From Saccharibacillus brassicae (GTDB lineage: Bacteria > Bacillota > Bacilli > Paenibacillales > Paenibacillaceae), in contig NZ_CP041217.1 of assembly GCF_006542275.1 (NCBI RefSeq), positions 3,722,501 to 3,786,500 of the forward strand: a stretch of DNA of 64,000 bases. The letters run 5' to 3'. Both the position numbers and the translations under genes were made by a program. Under the pieces are notes generated by a model, which was not told the DNA's origin, did not search any database, and saw only the letters and a program-made list of their open reading frames with translations. Below, in pieces: positions 36,367 through 44,027 of the stretch (position 1 is the stretch's first letter; every line of letters starts with the position of its first letter).

Positions 36367-36542
36367 GTGAGTAAGTGAGTAAGTGAGTAAGTGAGCAAGA
36401 GGGCGCAGCAGGTAACAGGTAACAAGGTAGCAGGCAACAAGTGAGTAGGAAAGAAGGAAGGAAGGAGCAAGCAGGAGGACGAAGCCTCGCGGCGAATACT
36501 ATAGTCAAGATTTGAAACGTTTTCGAAAAGGAGAGAATCGGA

Positions 36543-37352
36543 ATGACCGCAACAGGGAAGGGCGAGTCACGGCAGGGGCAGGGGCAGGAAAAAGGGAAGC
36601 AGGAAGACGGGAGTCAGGAAAAAGGGAAGCAGGAAGACGGGAGTCAGGAAGAAAGGAATCACGAAGAAGAGAATCGCGGGGAAGATCGTCCGGAATTTTG
36701 TCCGGAAGCCCGGAACATTCTTTTTCAGGGCGATTCGATTACGGACGGTAATCGGGGGCGGGACTCGGACCCGAACCATATTCTCGGGCACGGTTATGCG
36801 TTCTGGATTGCGGCGGAGCGCGGCTTCGCGCTGGCGAAGCAGCAGCCGGCGTTCGTCAACCGCGGCATCAGCGGCAATCGGGTGAGCGATCTCGAAGCGC
36901 GTTGGACGGAAGACGCGATCGATCTGCGGCCCGACACGATCAGCATTTTGATCGGGGTCAACGATATTTTGACGTCGATCGCGGAGCCGGGCGGCTTCGA
37001 TCCGGCGAGCTACGAAGCGGACTACCGCCGGCTGCTGGCGCGGACCCGCCGGGAACTTCCGGCTGCGCGGCTCGTGCTGTGCGAGCCGTTCATCCTGCCG
37101 GGCGGGCATACGGATTACGATTGGGCCGCCTGGAACGCGGCGGCGAGAGCCTGCGGCGCCGCCGTCCGGCGGCTGGCGGACGAATTCGGCGCGGTGTTCG
37201 TGCCGCTGCAGGATGCGTTCGACGCCGCATGCGAACTTGCGCCGGCTGCGTACTGGATCTGGGACGGTGTCCATCCGACGACGGCCGGGCACGGCCTGCT
37301 GGCGCGGCGCTGGCTGGATACCGTGCAGGCCAGCGCGGCGGCGATCGTCTGA
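36543..37352 (+). CDS. SGNH/GDSL hydrolase with repetitive N-terminal extension
   Basis: A 269-residue esterase-like enzyme. AAAAGGAGAG lies ten or so bases before the ATG. The fold begins at NILFQGDSITDG (Ser65 nucleophile), followed by NRGISGNRVSDL (Gly oxyanion), IGVND (Asn) and the Asp241/His244 dyad in DGVHPT. This resembles rhamnogalacturonan or sugar acetylesterase SGNH enzymes of soil Bacillota. The first ~55 residues are a charged, Gly/Gln/Lys/Glu-rich extension built on a 10-residue repeat (QEKGKQEDGS) with no signal peptide. Family members usually start near the RNILF segment, so the extension is unusual. Confidence 0.85.
   Translation: MTATGKGESRQGQGQEKGKQEDGSQEKGKQEDGSQEERNHEEENRGEDRPEFCPEARNILFQGDSITDGNRGRDSDPNHILGHGYAFWIAAERGFALAKQQPAFVNRGISGNRVSDLEARWTEDAIDLRPDTISILIGVNDILTSIAEPGGFDPASYEADYRRLLARTRRELPAARLVLCEPFILPGGHTDYDWAAWNAAARACGAAVRRLADEFGAVFVPLQDAFDAACELAPAAYWIWDGVHPTTAGHGLLARRWLDTVQASAAAIV
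36585..36659 (+). repeat. 30-bp in-frame tandem repeat in the SGNH gene
   Basis: Two identical 30-base units (36585-36614, 36615-36644) and half of a third, purine-only except a few bases. They encode QEKGKQEDGS twice plus QEERN. Confidence 0.9.
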
Positions 37353-37379
37353 GCGGAGAGCCGGAACGCCCGCATCTTA

Positions 37380-38516
37380 TCAAGCCGCCGGCTCTTTGGG
37401 GAGAGCCGGCTTTTCGGCGTTCGGATAGAACAGCAGGCCGATCAGGAGCACGATTGCGAACAGCAGGAACACCGCGTCGTATCCGACGGCTTCGATCCAA
37501 ATGCCGGCCAGCCCGGAGCCGGCGAATTGGCCGACGCCCAGGGCGAGAAACGAAAGGCTGATCTGCGCCGAAGGCGAAGCATCGGGAATGCCGGTGCCCC
37601 ATAGGATGAACAGCGAGGTCAGCAGGACGTAGGCGGCCCCGAACAGAAGGGCCGAGAACAGGCTGACCTCGGGCACGGACAAGGCAATCAGTGCGACGGA
37701 GACCGAGAGAAGCGCGACGCCGAGGCGGTAAGCGCGCCGAAGGCCCCGGGCGGCAGCGATTTTACCGGCTGAACCGCCCGCGATACCCGCCGCTCCCACC
37801 GCGATCCAATACCAGGATGCCGCCTGCGCGGACAGATGCTGCTCCGCCTGCAAATGGCTGATCAGATACGTCCAGTACGCGGCGCAGCCGAGCCCGGCGA
37901 TCAGCGAAGCGGGAAGCAGACGGCCCGATTTGCGCGCTTCGCTCCAGAGGCTGCCGCCGCGCGGACGCTCGTTCGGAACGCCGCGCAGCCGGAAGATCAG
38001 CCAGGCGACAGTCAGGACTCCGACCAGCGCGAACAGTGCGTAAGCGCCGCGCCAGGAAGCGGCGAAGATCATGGCCGCAAGTCCCGACAGGACGATGCCG
38101 ATCCCGCTGCCGCTGTTGATGCGGGCGTTGGCTCCGTTTTGCCGCTGCGGCTCGAGCGAACGGGCAACGAGCTGCCCGAGCACCGGCGACACCCAGCCGG
38201 TGCTGAGTCCGGCCGCGAACAGGCCGATCGACAGCATGCGCGCGTCGGAAGCCGCGGCGATCAGGGTCAGTCCGGCGATCGCGCACGCTCCGGTGACGAG
38301 GATCGTACCTCGCTGCCCGATCACCCGCAGCGTGAATGCGGACACGGTCAAAGCCAGCACGTAAGCGAGATAACTGAGCGATTGCATGCGGCCTGCGGCG
38401 GCGGCATCCAGTTCGAATTCGCGCGAAATGTCGGGGAGGAACAAGGCAAAAGCAAAGCGGGCAAACGCATAGCACACCGCGACCATCGCCATGCCGGGAC
38501 CGATTATCGATTTCAT
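37380..38516 (-). CDS. MFS transporter, YbfB/YjiJ type
   Basis: A 378-residue permease with 11-12 hydrophobic helices and no long loops. AAAAAGGAGCG precedes the ATG at 38516. The start KSIIGPGMAMVAVCYAFARFAFALFLPDI and the GLSTGWVSPVLGQLVAR segment fit the YbfB/YjiJ subgroup of the major facilitator superfamily; substrate unknown. It lies next to a TetR gene in the same direction, and both upstream regions contain the same operator-like word, so it is probably an exporter induced by the TetR ligand. Its 3' end contains a hairpin that terminates the convergent SGNH gene. Confidence 0.85.
   Translation of the reverse strand: MKSIIGPGMAMVAVCYAFARFAFALFLPDISREFELDAAAAGRMQSLSYLAYVLALTVSAFTLRVIGQRGTILVTGACAIAGLTLIAAASDARMLSIGLFAAGLSTGWVSPVLGQLVARSLEPQRQNGANARINSGSGIGIVLSGLAAMIFAASWRGAYALFALVGVLTVAWLIFRLRGVPNERPRGGSLWSEARKSGRLLPASLIAGLGCAAYWTYLISHLQAEQHLSAQAASWYWIAVGAAGIAGGSAGKIAAARGLRRAYRLGVALLSVSVALIALSVPEVSLFSALLFGAAYVLLTSLFILWGTGIPDASPSAQISLSFLALGVGQFAGSGLAGIWIEAVGYDAVFLLFAIVLLIGLLFYPNAEKPALPKEPAA
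37387..37414 (+). terminator. Terminator of the SGNH gene within the MFS 3' end
   Basis: GCCGGCTCT pairs with AGAGCCGGC across TTTGGG-like loop bases, followed by TTTTC on the plus strand. It overlaps the last codons of the convergent MFS gene. Confidence 0.75.
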
Positions 38517-38548
38517 TGAATAGCGCTCCTTTTTGAATAAAATTTAGA

Positions 38549-38563
38549 TAGAACGATCATTAT
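38549..38563 (-). promoter_or_regulatory. TetR operator at the MFS promoter
   Basis: The minus strand reads ATAATGATCGTTCTA, overlapping a TATAAT -10. The same word with two changes (ATAACGTTCGTTCTA) lies before the tetR gene. Confidence 0.7.
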
Positions 38564-38575
38564 ATCTATAGTGGA

Positions 38576-38608
38576 AATAAAAACGGGAATCCGGTTCCCG
38601 TTTTTATT
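38576..38608. terminator. Terminator of the tetR gene
   Basis: AATAAAAACGGGAA pairs perfectly with TTCCCGTTTTTATT with a five-base loop, and both strands end in T-rich sequence. A T-rich low-complexity tract of TTTTTG and TTTTTA units (38601-38638) adjoins it. Confidence 0.85.
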
Positions 38609-38644
38609 TTTGTTTTTGTTTTTATTTTTGTTTTTGTTTCGGAA

Positions 38645-39232
38645 TTACGCCCGGCTCGCGGCCGGCTCCGATCCTGACCCGTCCGCGAACAGCCGGCGGG
38701 TCAGGTCAAGCAGCTGTTCGCCCGCCGCGTCCGGACCTTCGCTTTCCGCCAAAGCGGTAGCCCCTTCCAGCAGCAGGCACAGCTGGATCGCTTCGCTCCC
38801 GGAACGCCGGGGATCGGCGGCGCGGACGAATTCCTTCAGGCGCCGCTTATGGCCTTCGGCCAGCCGGACGATCGGATGGGCGTCGTCCGCGCCGTATTCT
38901 TCCTTCGCCCGCAGGAACAGGCAGCCGCGCGCCGCGCGGCCGGCCATCCACCGGGCGTGCGCGGCAGCCAGCCGGACGTAGACCGAATCGTCCGCCGCCG
39001 CGCCGTCACCGAACCTTCCCGCGGCGGCACTTTGCAATTTATCCATATAGTCCTGTTCGCGGCGGTTCAGCACTTCGGACACCAGCTCGTCTTTGGAAGC
39101 AAAATGGTTGTACAGCGTCATCATGGCGATATTGGATTCGCCGACGATTTTTTTGAGCCCGATCGAATGGAAGCCGTGTTGGTAGAACAAGTTCTCCGCC
39201 GTGCGAAGCAGATCTTCTTTTTTGGCGCTCAT
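38645..39232 (-). CDS. TetR/AcrR family regulator
   Basis: A 195-residue repressor. GGGGAGGAG precedes ATG 39232. The N-terminal helix-turn-helix is clear: LLRTAENLFYQHGFHSIGLKKIVGESNIAMMTLYNHFASKDELV. The C-terminal ligand domain is Ala-rich and helical (VYVRLAAAHARWMAGRAARGCLFLRAKEEYG). It is transcribed toward the MFS gene, 128 bases away, with a terminator between them. The shared ATAA(C/T)G(A/T)TCGTTCTA sites suggest that it represses itself and the transporter. Ligand unknown. Confidence 0.88.
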   Translation of the reverse strand: MSAKKEDLLRTAENLFYQHGFHSIGLKKIVGESNIAMMTLYNHFASKDELVSEVLNRREQDYMDKLQSAAAGRFGDGAAADDSVYVRLAAAHARWMAGRAARGCLFLRAKEEYGADDAHPIVRLAEGHKRRLKEFVRAADPRRSGSEAIQLCLLLEGATALAESEGPDAAGEQLLDLTRRLFADGSGSEPAASRA

Positions 39233-39256
39233 GCTGGAACTCCTCCCCGCTCAAAT

Positions 39257-39271
39257 ATAACGTTCGTTCTA
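39257..39271 (+). promoter_or_regulatory. TetR operator at the tetR promoter
   Basis: ATAACGTTCGTTCTA includes the palindrome-like AACGTTCGTT core seen in TetR-family operators and matches the site at the MFS promoter in 13 of 15 bases. Confidence 0.65.
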
Positions 39272-39521
39272 CCCAGCTTAAAGAAACAAGGCTCCGTTGT
39301 CAAACGGCGTCCGTTTTTCCGACACAACCGGTTTCGGAAGCCGGACTCTCTATTGGGCGGAGACTTGAGGTCGCTTTTCGGATCGGTCATCCTTCGTGCT
39401 CCGGCTTGCGACGGTTTGATGGTTCGACGGTTCGATGGTTCGGCGTTTCGATGGTTCGACAGTTCGTCGGACGGCTGCGGAAAAAGCATCCTGTTCGGCG
39501 TCTGCGCAAGTCTCGGAGCCC

Positions 39522-39561
39522 AAAAAAACCTGAACCGATGCACAAAGCATCCGCTCAGGTT
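39522..39561 (-). terminator. Terminator of the AraC-type regulator
   Basis: On the minus strand AACCTGAGCGGATGC pairs with GCATCGGTTCAGGTT with small mismatches, followed by TTTTTGG. It starts 24 bases past the stop codon. Confidence 0.85.
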
Positions 39562-39584
39562 GGGTCCGACAAAAAGGCCGTGCT

Positions 39585-40616
39585 TCATTTCCGATAATAT
39601 TTCCGGTATACGGCGGGGGTCGCGTTTTCGTATTTCTTGAACGTTTTGATAAAATAGCCCGGTTCGTTGAAGCCAAGCTCCGCGCTGATCTGCGAGATCG
39701 GAAGGTCGGTCTGCTCCAGCAGCTGCCGCGCCCAGACGATTTTCAGCCGGGCGGCGTAGCCGGAATAGCTTTCCCCGATTTCCTTGGCGAACAGGCGGCT
39801 GAAATAGCTTGGACTGATATGGCACAGCTCGGCCATTTTCTTGAGCGGCACCGATTCGTTTTTGTGCGCGAACAGATAATCGAACGCCGGCTGGAGCACG
39901 GGATTGTCGCAGCGTTCGCCGTCGCCCGCCTCGCCGCCAAGCGTCGTTCCGGCAAGCAGATGGGCCGCTTCGCGGCGCGCGTTCTCCGGGTATCGCAGCG
40001 TATAGCCCGGCAGCAGCTCCGACAGACTCGGCAGCGTGCCGCTGCCCGACGCTTTGTCGAAGATTTCCGTAATCCGGTTCTTGTTCGTCGCTTCTTCCAC
40101 GATGTAGCTGCACAGCAGCGACAGCATATTGGAGATCGTGACGATCTCCTGATACGACATGACCGGCAGATCGGCGTAATGGTCTTTGAGCTTTTCCCAT
40201 TTCTCGCTGTACAGCTTCTTGTTCTTGGAAGTCAGAATCTGTTCCAGTTCCGGCGGGCCGGAAGAGTCGGACAGGCGCACCTGGCCGGCCATGACGGCGC
40301 CGATATACTGCCCGTCGATCATGACCGGTACGGCGATATCGATAATGTTGTAATGGCACAGATAGATGTAGGGCTTGTTCGAGCGCACCGCTTCCAGCCC
40401 GCCGCGGGAGTCGCATTTCTGGCAGTAGGGCAGCAGGTCTTCGTCCTGGCGGACCGCGTTGCAAAACGATTGGCAGGCGCTGTGCCGCGTAACGGCGTTG
40501 CCTTTGTAATCGACGGTCAAGATGGCAAGCTTGGTGACGGAGGCGAGCGAATCCTGGAGACGTTCCCATTTTTCGAGATCGAAAACGGTCTGGATGCTGA
40601 GGGGTTCGCCGGTCAT
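39585..40616 (-). CDS. PocR-domain AraC-family regulator
   Basis: A 343-residue activator. Start ATG 40616 follows GAAGGAAC; a longer frame upstream lacks a site. Residues 15-180 form a PocR sensory domain with the Cys pattern CQSFCNAVRQ, LPYCQKCDSRG and YLCHYNIIDIAVPVMIDGQYIGAVMAGQVRL. The C-terminal 100 residues are an AraC DNA-binding pair of helix-turn-helices (ISPSYFSRLFAKEIGESY, ISAELGFNEPGYFIKTFKKYENATPAVYRK). PocR domains often respond to small diols or glycerol-like compounds. The divergent glycerol dehydrogenase and dihydroxyacetone kinase genes make glycerol or dihydroxyacetone the likely signal. Confidence 0.88.
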   Translation of the reverse strand: MTGEPLSIQTVFDLEKWERLQDSLASVTKLAILTVDYKGNAVTRHSACQSFCNAVRQDEDLLPYCQKCDSRGGLEAVRSNKPYIYLCHYNIIDIAVPVMIDGQYIGAVMAGQVRLSDSSGPPELEQILTSKNKKLYSEKWEKLKDHYADLPVMSYQEIVTISNMLSLLCSYIVEEATNKNRITEIFDKASGSGTLPSLSELLPGYTLRYPENARREAAHLLAGTTLGGEAGDGERCDNPVLQPAFDYLFAHKNESVPLKKMAELCHISPSYFSRLFAKEIGESYSGYAARLKIVWARQLLEQTDLPISQISAELGFNEPGYFIKTFKKYENATPAVYRKYYRK

Positions 40617-40908
40617 GGGAGTTCCTTCTTTCGAAAATGGGATTTTAAATACATGCAGGAACGCATAAAAGCATGTAAGCGATGACAAAAAGATACAACT
40701 TTAGACACAAGGACATCAAATTACGATTTCAAATTATAATATATTGCTTGGAAAGTCCACTGTAAACCTTAAAATTGTAGATTATGATGAAAGAAAGCGG
40801 CATCAGGATGCGCAATCGAACGTTTACGGCTTTTAAAATCGTATTTTCATATCCTGCTTCCGACCGCAATTCTACGATCAAACAAACCACTATCTGGAGG
40901 GATTTAAG
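40617..40908. other. Divergent control region of the glycerol cluster
   Basis: 292 AT-rich bases between the AraC-type regulator and gldA. ATGTAAGCGATGACA at 40673-40687 matches the degenerate CcpA cre pattern (WTGNAANCGNWNNCW). The regulator's own operator is not identifiable by eye. Confidence 0.55.
40673..40687. promoter_or_regulatory. Candidate cre (CcpA) site
   Basis: ATGTAAGCGATGACA fits all fixed positions of the cre consensus. It lies 57 bases from the regulator start and 222 from gldA, so catabolite control of the glycerol unit is plausible. Confidence 0.55.
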
Positions 40909-42045
40909 ATGAGAAAAGCTTTTATCAGTCCGTCGAAATATGTGCAAGGCGAAAATGAACTGCTCAACCTCGGTTACTTTGTCGGTTCGTTCGGCAAATC
41001 GGCTCTGCTGATCGCTCACCCGGACGACGCGGCGCGAGTGAAAGACAAGTTGGACGCGACCGCAGCCAAATTCGGAATCTCGTTCGTTGAGAGCGGTTTC
41101 ATGGGCGAATGTTCGCGTCAGGAAGTCGCGCGCCTGCAGCAGATCGCCGAAGAGAACAACTGCGACTGCGTGATCGGCCTCGGCGGGGGCAAAGCGATCG
41201 ACGCCGCCAAATGCGTAGCCCAGGGCGAAGCGCTGATCATCTGCCCGACGATCGCCGCGACCGACGCACCGACGAGCCACTCGGCTGTGCTGTATACGCC
41301 GGAAGGCGCTTTTGACGACTACGCGTACTTCAAACAGAGCCCGAGCGTGGTACTGGTCGACACGACCGTTATCGCCAACGCGCCGACGAGATTCCTCGTA
41401 TCCGGCATGGGCGACGCGCTGTCCACGTACTTCGAAGCCCGCGCGACGTCCCGTTCATACTCGAAAGTAAACGCGGGTCTGCCGAGCGGCGCGAGAGAAG
41501 GCAAAACGGCTCCGGCGATCGGCACGAACGCTGCGATGGCGCTGGCCACGCTGTGCTACGAAATGCTGCTCAAAGACGGCGTCAAAGCGAAAGCGGCCTG
41601 CGACGCGAACGTCGTGACCCAGGCGCTCGAAAATATCGTCGAGACGAACATCCTGCTGTCGGGACTCGGTTTCGAAAGCGGCGGCCTGGCCGGCGCGCAC
41701 GCTATCCACGACGGCCTGACGATTCTCGAAGAAGCGCATCATTATTTCCACGGCGAAAAAGTCGCGTTCGGTACGATCGCCCAGCTCGTGCTGGAGAACG
41801 CGCCGACCGAAGAACTCAACCAGGTCATGGACTTCTGTCTGGACGTCGGCCTGCCGGTCTGCCTGGCGGATATCGGCGTGAAGTCGATCACCCGCGAACA
41901 GCTGATGCAAATCGCGGAGAAGGCATGCATCCCGGAAGAATCGATTCACGCCATGCCTTTCCCGGTTACGGTAGAAGAAGTGGCGGCAGCCGTGCAGACG
42001 GCGGACCGGATCGGCAGCGCGTACAAAGCGGCCAGAGGTCTGTAA
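40909..42045 (+). CDS. gldA: Glycerol dehydrogenase
   Basis: A 378-residue iron/zinc-type alcohol dehydrogenase that oxidises glycerol to dihydroxyacetone with NAD. CTGGAGGG precedes the ATG. The NAD loop is VIGLGGGKAIDAAK, followed by PTIAATDAPTSHSAVLYT. Metal ligands are in GMGDALSTYFEAR (Asp), AGAHAIHDGL (His) and HHYFHGEKVAFG (His). The length is usual for GldA. It lies 25 bases before the dihydroxyacetone kinase, giving a two-step oxidative route from glycerol to dihydroxyacetone phosphate that bypasses GlpK/GlpD. Confidence 0.94.
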   Translation: MRKAFISPSKYVQGENELLNLGYFVGSFGKSALLIAHPDDAARVKDKLDATAAKFGISFVESGFMGECSRQEVARLQQIAEENNCDCVIGLGGGKAIDAAKCVAQGEALIICPTIAATDAPTSHSAVLYTPEGAFDDYAYFKQSPSVVLVDTTVIANAPTRFLVSGMGDALSTYFEARATSRSYSKVNAGLPSGAREGKTAPAIGTNAAMALATLCYEMLLKDGVKAKAACDANVVTQALENIVETNILLSGLGFESGGLAGAHAIHDGLTILEEAHHYFHGEKVAFGTIAQLVLENAPTEELNQVMDFCLDVGLPVCLADIGVKSITREQLMQIAEKACIPEESIHAMPFPVTVEEVAAAVQTADRIGSAYKAARGL

Positions 42046-42070
42046 GCTATCTATAGAGGAGGGTTTTGTT

Positions 42071-43837
42071 TTGAAAAAAGTAATCAACAAACCGGAAGAT
42101 CTGGTCATGGAGATGGGCAGCGGTCTAGCGCTGGCCCATCCCGAGCTGGAGTTCGTGCAAAAATATAAGATTATCCAGAAAAAGCAGCTTAACGCGGACA
42201 AAGTGACGCTGATCAGCGGCGGCGGCAGCGGCCACGAACCGGCGCACGCCGGCTTCGTCGGCAAAGGCATGCTGGATGCGGCGGTCTGCGGCGACGTGTT
42301 CGCTTCGCCGTCCCAGATCCAGATCTACCAGGCGATCAAATCGACCGCCGGCAATAAGGGCGCGCTGCTCATCATCAAAAACTACAGCGGCGACATCATG
42401 AACTTCAAAAACGCGTCCCATCTGGCCAGCGAAGACGGCATCGAAGTCGATTACGTTCGCGTCGACGACGATATCGCGGTCGAAGACAGCCTCTACACGG
42501 TAGGACGCCGCGGCGTGGCGGGCACCGTGCTCGTGCACAAGATTGCAGGCGCCGCGGCCGAAGAAGGCCGCAGCCTGGCCGAAGTCAAAGCGGCGGCGGA
42601 GAAAGCCGCGGCGAATGTGCGCAGCATCGGCTTCGCGCTGACGTCGTGCACCGTGCCGGCGAAAGGCACGCCGACGTTCAAGCTCGGCGAAGACGAGATC
42701 GAATACGGCGTGGGCATCCACGGCGAACCGGGCATCCGCCGCGAGAAGATGGCGACGGCCGACCAACTGGCCGCCCATACGGTCACGGACCTGCTGCGCG
42801 ATATGAAGCTCGAAGGCGGCGAAGGCGAAGAAATCGCCCTGCTGATCAACGGCTTCGGCGCGACGCCGCTGCAGGAACTGTATCTGTTCAATCACGCGGT
42901 CACGCGCGAATTGACGGAGAAGAACGTCAAGATCAACCGCACGTTCGTCGGCAACTACATGACGAGCATCGATATGGCGGGCATGTCGGTCACGTTCATG
43001 AAGCTGGACGACGAACTCAAGGAACTGCTGTCGCGCGAAAGCGATACGCCGGCGTTCAAAGTGTCCGGTCCGGTCGTGCAGCCGGCTTATGAGGAGCTGC
43101 GCCGCTCCGGCGCGGACGACGTGTCCGATTCGGCTTCGTTCACGGTCGAGACGCCGGCGGAATATGCCCGGGTGTCCGGCGGCAAGATGACCCGCGACAA
43201 CGTCGTGTACGTGATCGACAAGATGAGCGAGATCATCATCGAGAACGAAATCCCGTTCTGCGAACTGGATTCGCAGGCCGGCGACGGCGACTTCGGCATG
43301 AGCGTCGCCAAAGGCTTCAAGCAGCTCAAGCGCGAATGGAAAGAAATTCTGTCGCACGAAGACCGTTCGATCGGCGGCTTCCTGAACGAGTGCTCGCTCG
43401 TCATTATGGAATACTGCGGCGGCGCTTCCGGGCCGATCTGGGGTTCCGCGTTCCGCGCGGCCGGACGTTCGGCGGGCGACCGCACCGAACTTGACGTGGC
43501 CGGCTTCGCCGAGCTGCTGCAGGCCGCGGTGGCCGGCATCCAGTCGACCGGCGAGCGTTCGTTCGGACGCGGGGCGGTCGTCGGCGACAAGACGCTGATC
43601 GACGCGCTCGTGCCGTGCGCGGATGCCTGGACGGCAAGCGCGGCGGCCGGCGACGACGTCAAGACGGCTTTCGCCAAAGGCGCGGAAGCGGCTGTGGCGG
43701 GAGCCAAGAAGACGGAGGAGATCGTGGCGCGCATGGGACGCGCGGGTACGGTCGGCGAACGCAGCATCGGGTATCCGGATGCGGGCGCGCACGCGCTCGG
43801 CGTGATCTTCACGCAGCTGTCGGACAGCCTGAAGTAA
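42071..43837 (+). CDS. dhaK: Dihydroxyacetone kinase, fused DhaK-DhaL (ATP type)
   Basis: A 588-residue single-chain kinase. It starts with TTG 42071, preceded by GAGGAGGG. Residues 1-330 are the DhaK domain: ISGGGSGHEPAHAGFVGKGMLDAAV and the covalent substrate His217 in GVGIHGEPG. Residues about 370-588 are the ATP-binding DhaL domain, with DSQAGDGDFGMSVAKGF (metal-binding Asp residues), GGASGPIWGSAFRA and IGYPDAGAHALG near the end. This is the Citrobacter/eukaryote-like ATP-dependent layout rather than the PTS-dependent three-protein form. It phosphorylates dihydroxyacetone made by GldA. Confidence 0.93.
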   Translation: MKKVINKPEDLVMEMGSGLALAHPELEFVQKYKIIQKKQLNADKVTLISGGGSGHEPAHAGFVGKGMLDAAVCGDVFASPSQIQIYQAIKSTAGNKGALLIIKNYSGDIMNFKNASHLASEDGIEVDYVRVDDDIAVEDSLYTVGRRGVAGTVLVHKIAGAAAEEGRSLAEVKAAAEKAAANVRSIGFALTSCTVPAKGTPTFKLGEDEIEYGVGIHGEPGIRREKMATADQLAAHTVTDLLRDMKLEGGEGEEIALLINGFGATPLQELYLFNHAVTRELTEKNVKINRTFVGNYMTSIDMAGMSVTFMKLDDELKELLSRESDTPAFKVSGPVVQPAYEELRRSGADDVSDSASFTVETPAEYARVSGGKMTRDNVVYVIDKMSEIIIENEIPFCELDSQAGDGDFGMSVAKGFKQLKREWKEILSHEDRSIGGFLNECSLVIMEYCGGASGPIWGSAFRAAGRSAGDRTELDVAGFAELLQAAVAGIQSTGERSFGRGAVVGDKTLIDALVPCADAWTASAAAGDDVKTAFAKGAEAAVAGAKKTEEIVARMGRAGTVGERSIGYPDAGAHALGVIFTQLSDSLK

Positions 43838-44027
43838 GAAGCGTTCCGCGCGAACAAGAAGAGCAGAGCCTGACGGCAGCCGGGAACATCCGGCTGACCG
43901 GCTCTTTGCCCTGCGCGCTTATAGGCTCTACGCCTGTACACCCGCTTGTTCGTTATCCGCAATTCGGGCTTCCGCAATTTTAAGCGTTCATATTGAAGCG
44001 ACCACAGAGTCGCAGGGAGACAGCTCA
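43838..44027. other. Gap between dhaK and the hydrolase-membrane gene
   Basis: 190 bases with the dhaK terminator at 43865 and a CAGGGAGA ribosome site at the right edge. No other feature seen. Confidence 0.5.
43865..43907 (+). terminator. Terminator of the glycerol/dihydroxyacetone operon
   Basis: AGAGCC..CAGCCGG pairs with CCGGCTG..GGCTCT, an interrupted stem followed by TTTG. The U run is short. Confidence 0.6.

Larger units (their letters stand above)
35546..36542. other. 997-base non-coding region with duplicated repeat block
   Basis: It holds two copies of a ~306-base block (listed separately), each followed by an 8-base microsatellite, a GAGGGCGCAGCAG motif and other short-period repeats (AGGCAGCAGAC, AAGTAAGT, GGAAGGAA). 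GAAACGTTTTC just before the SGNH gene (around 36517) is a near-palindrome resembling a LacI-family operator. No gene is apparent. Confidence 0.8.
39233..39584. other. Gap between tetR and the AraC regulator
   Basis: It contains the tetR operator (39257), a degenerate repeat of GGTTCGAT/GACGGTTC (39409-39475) and the AraC terminator (39522). No gene is seen. Confidence 0.6.
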
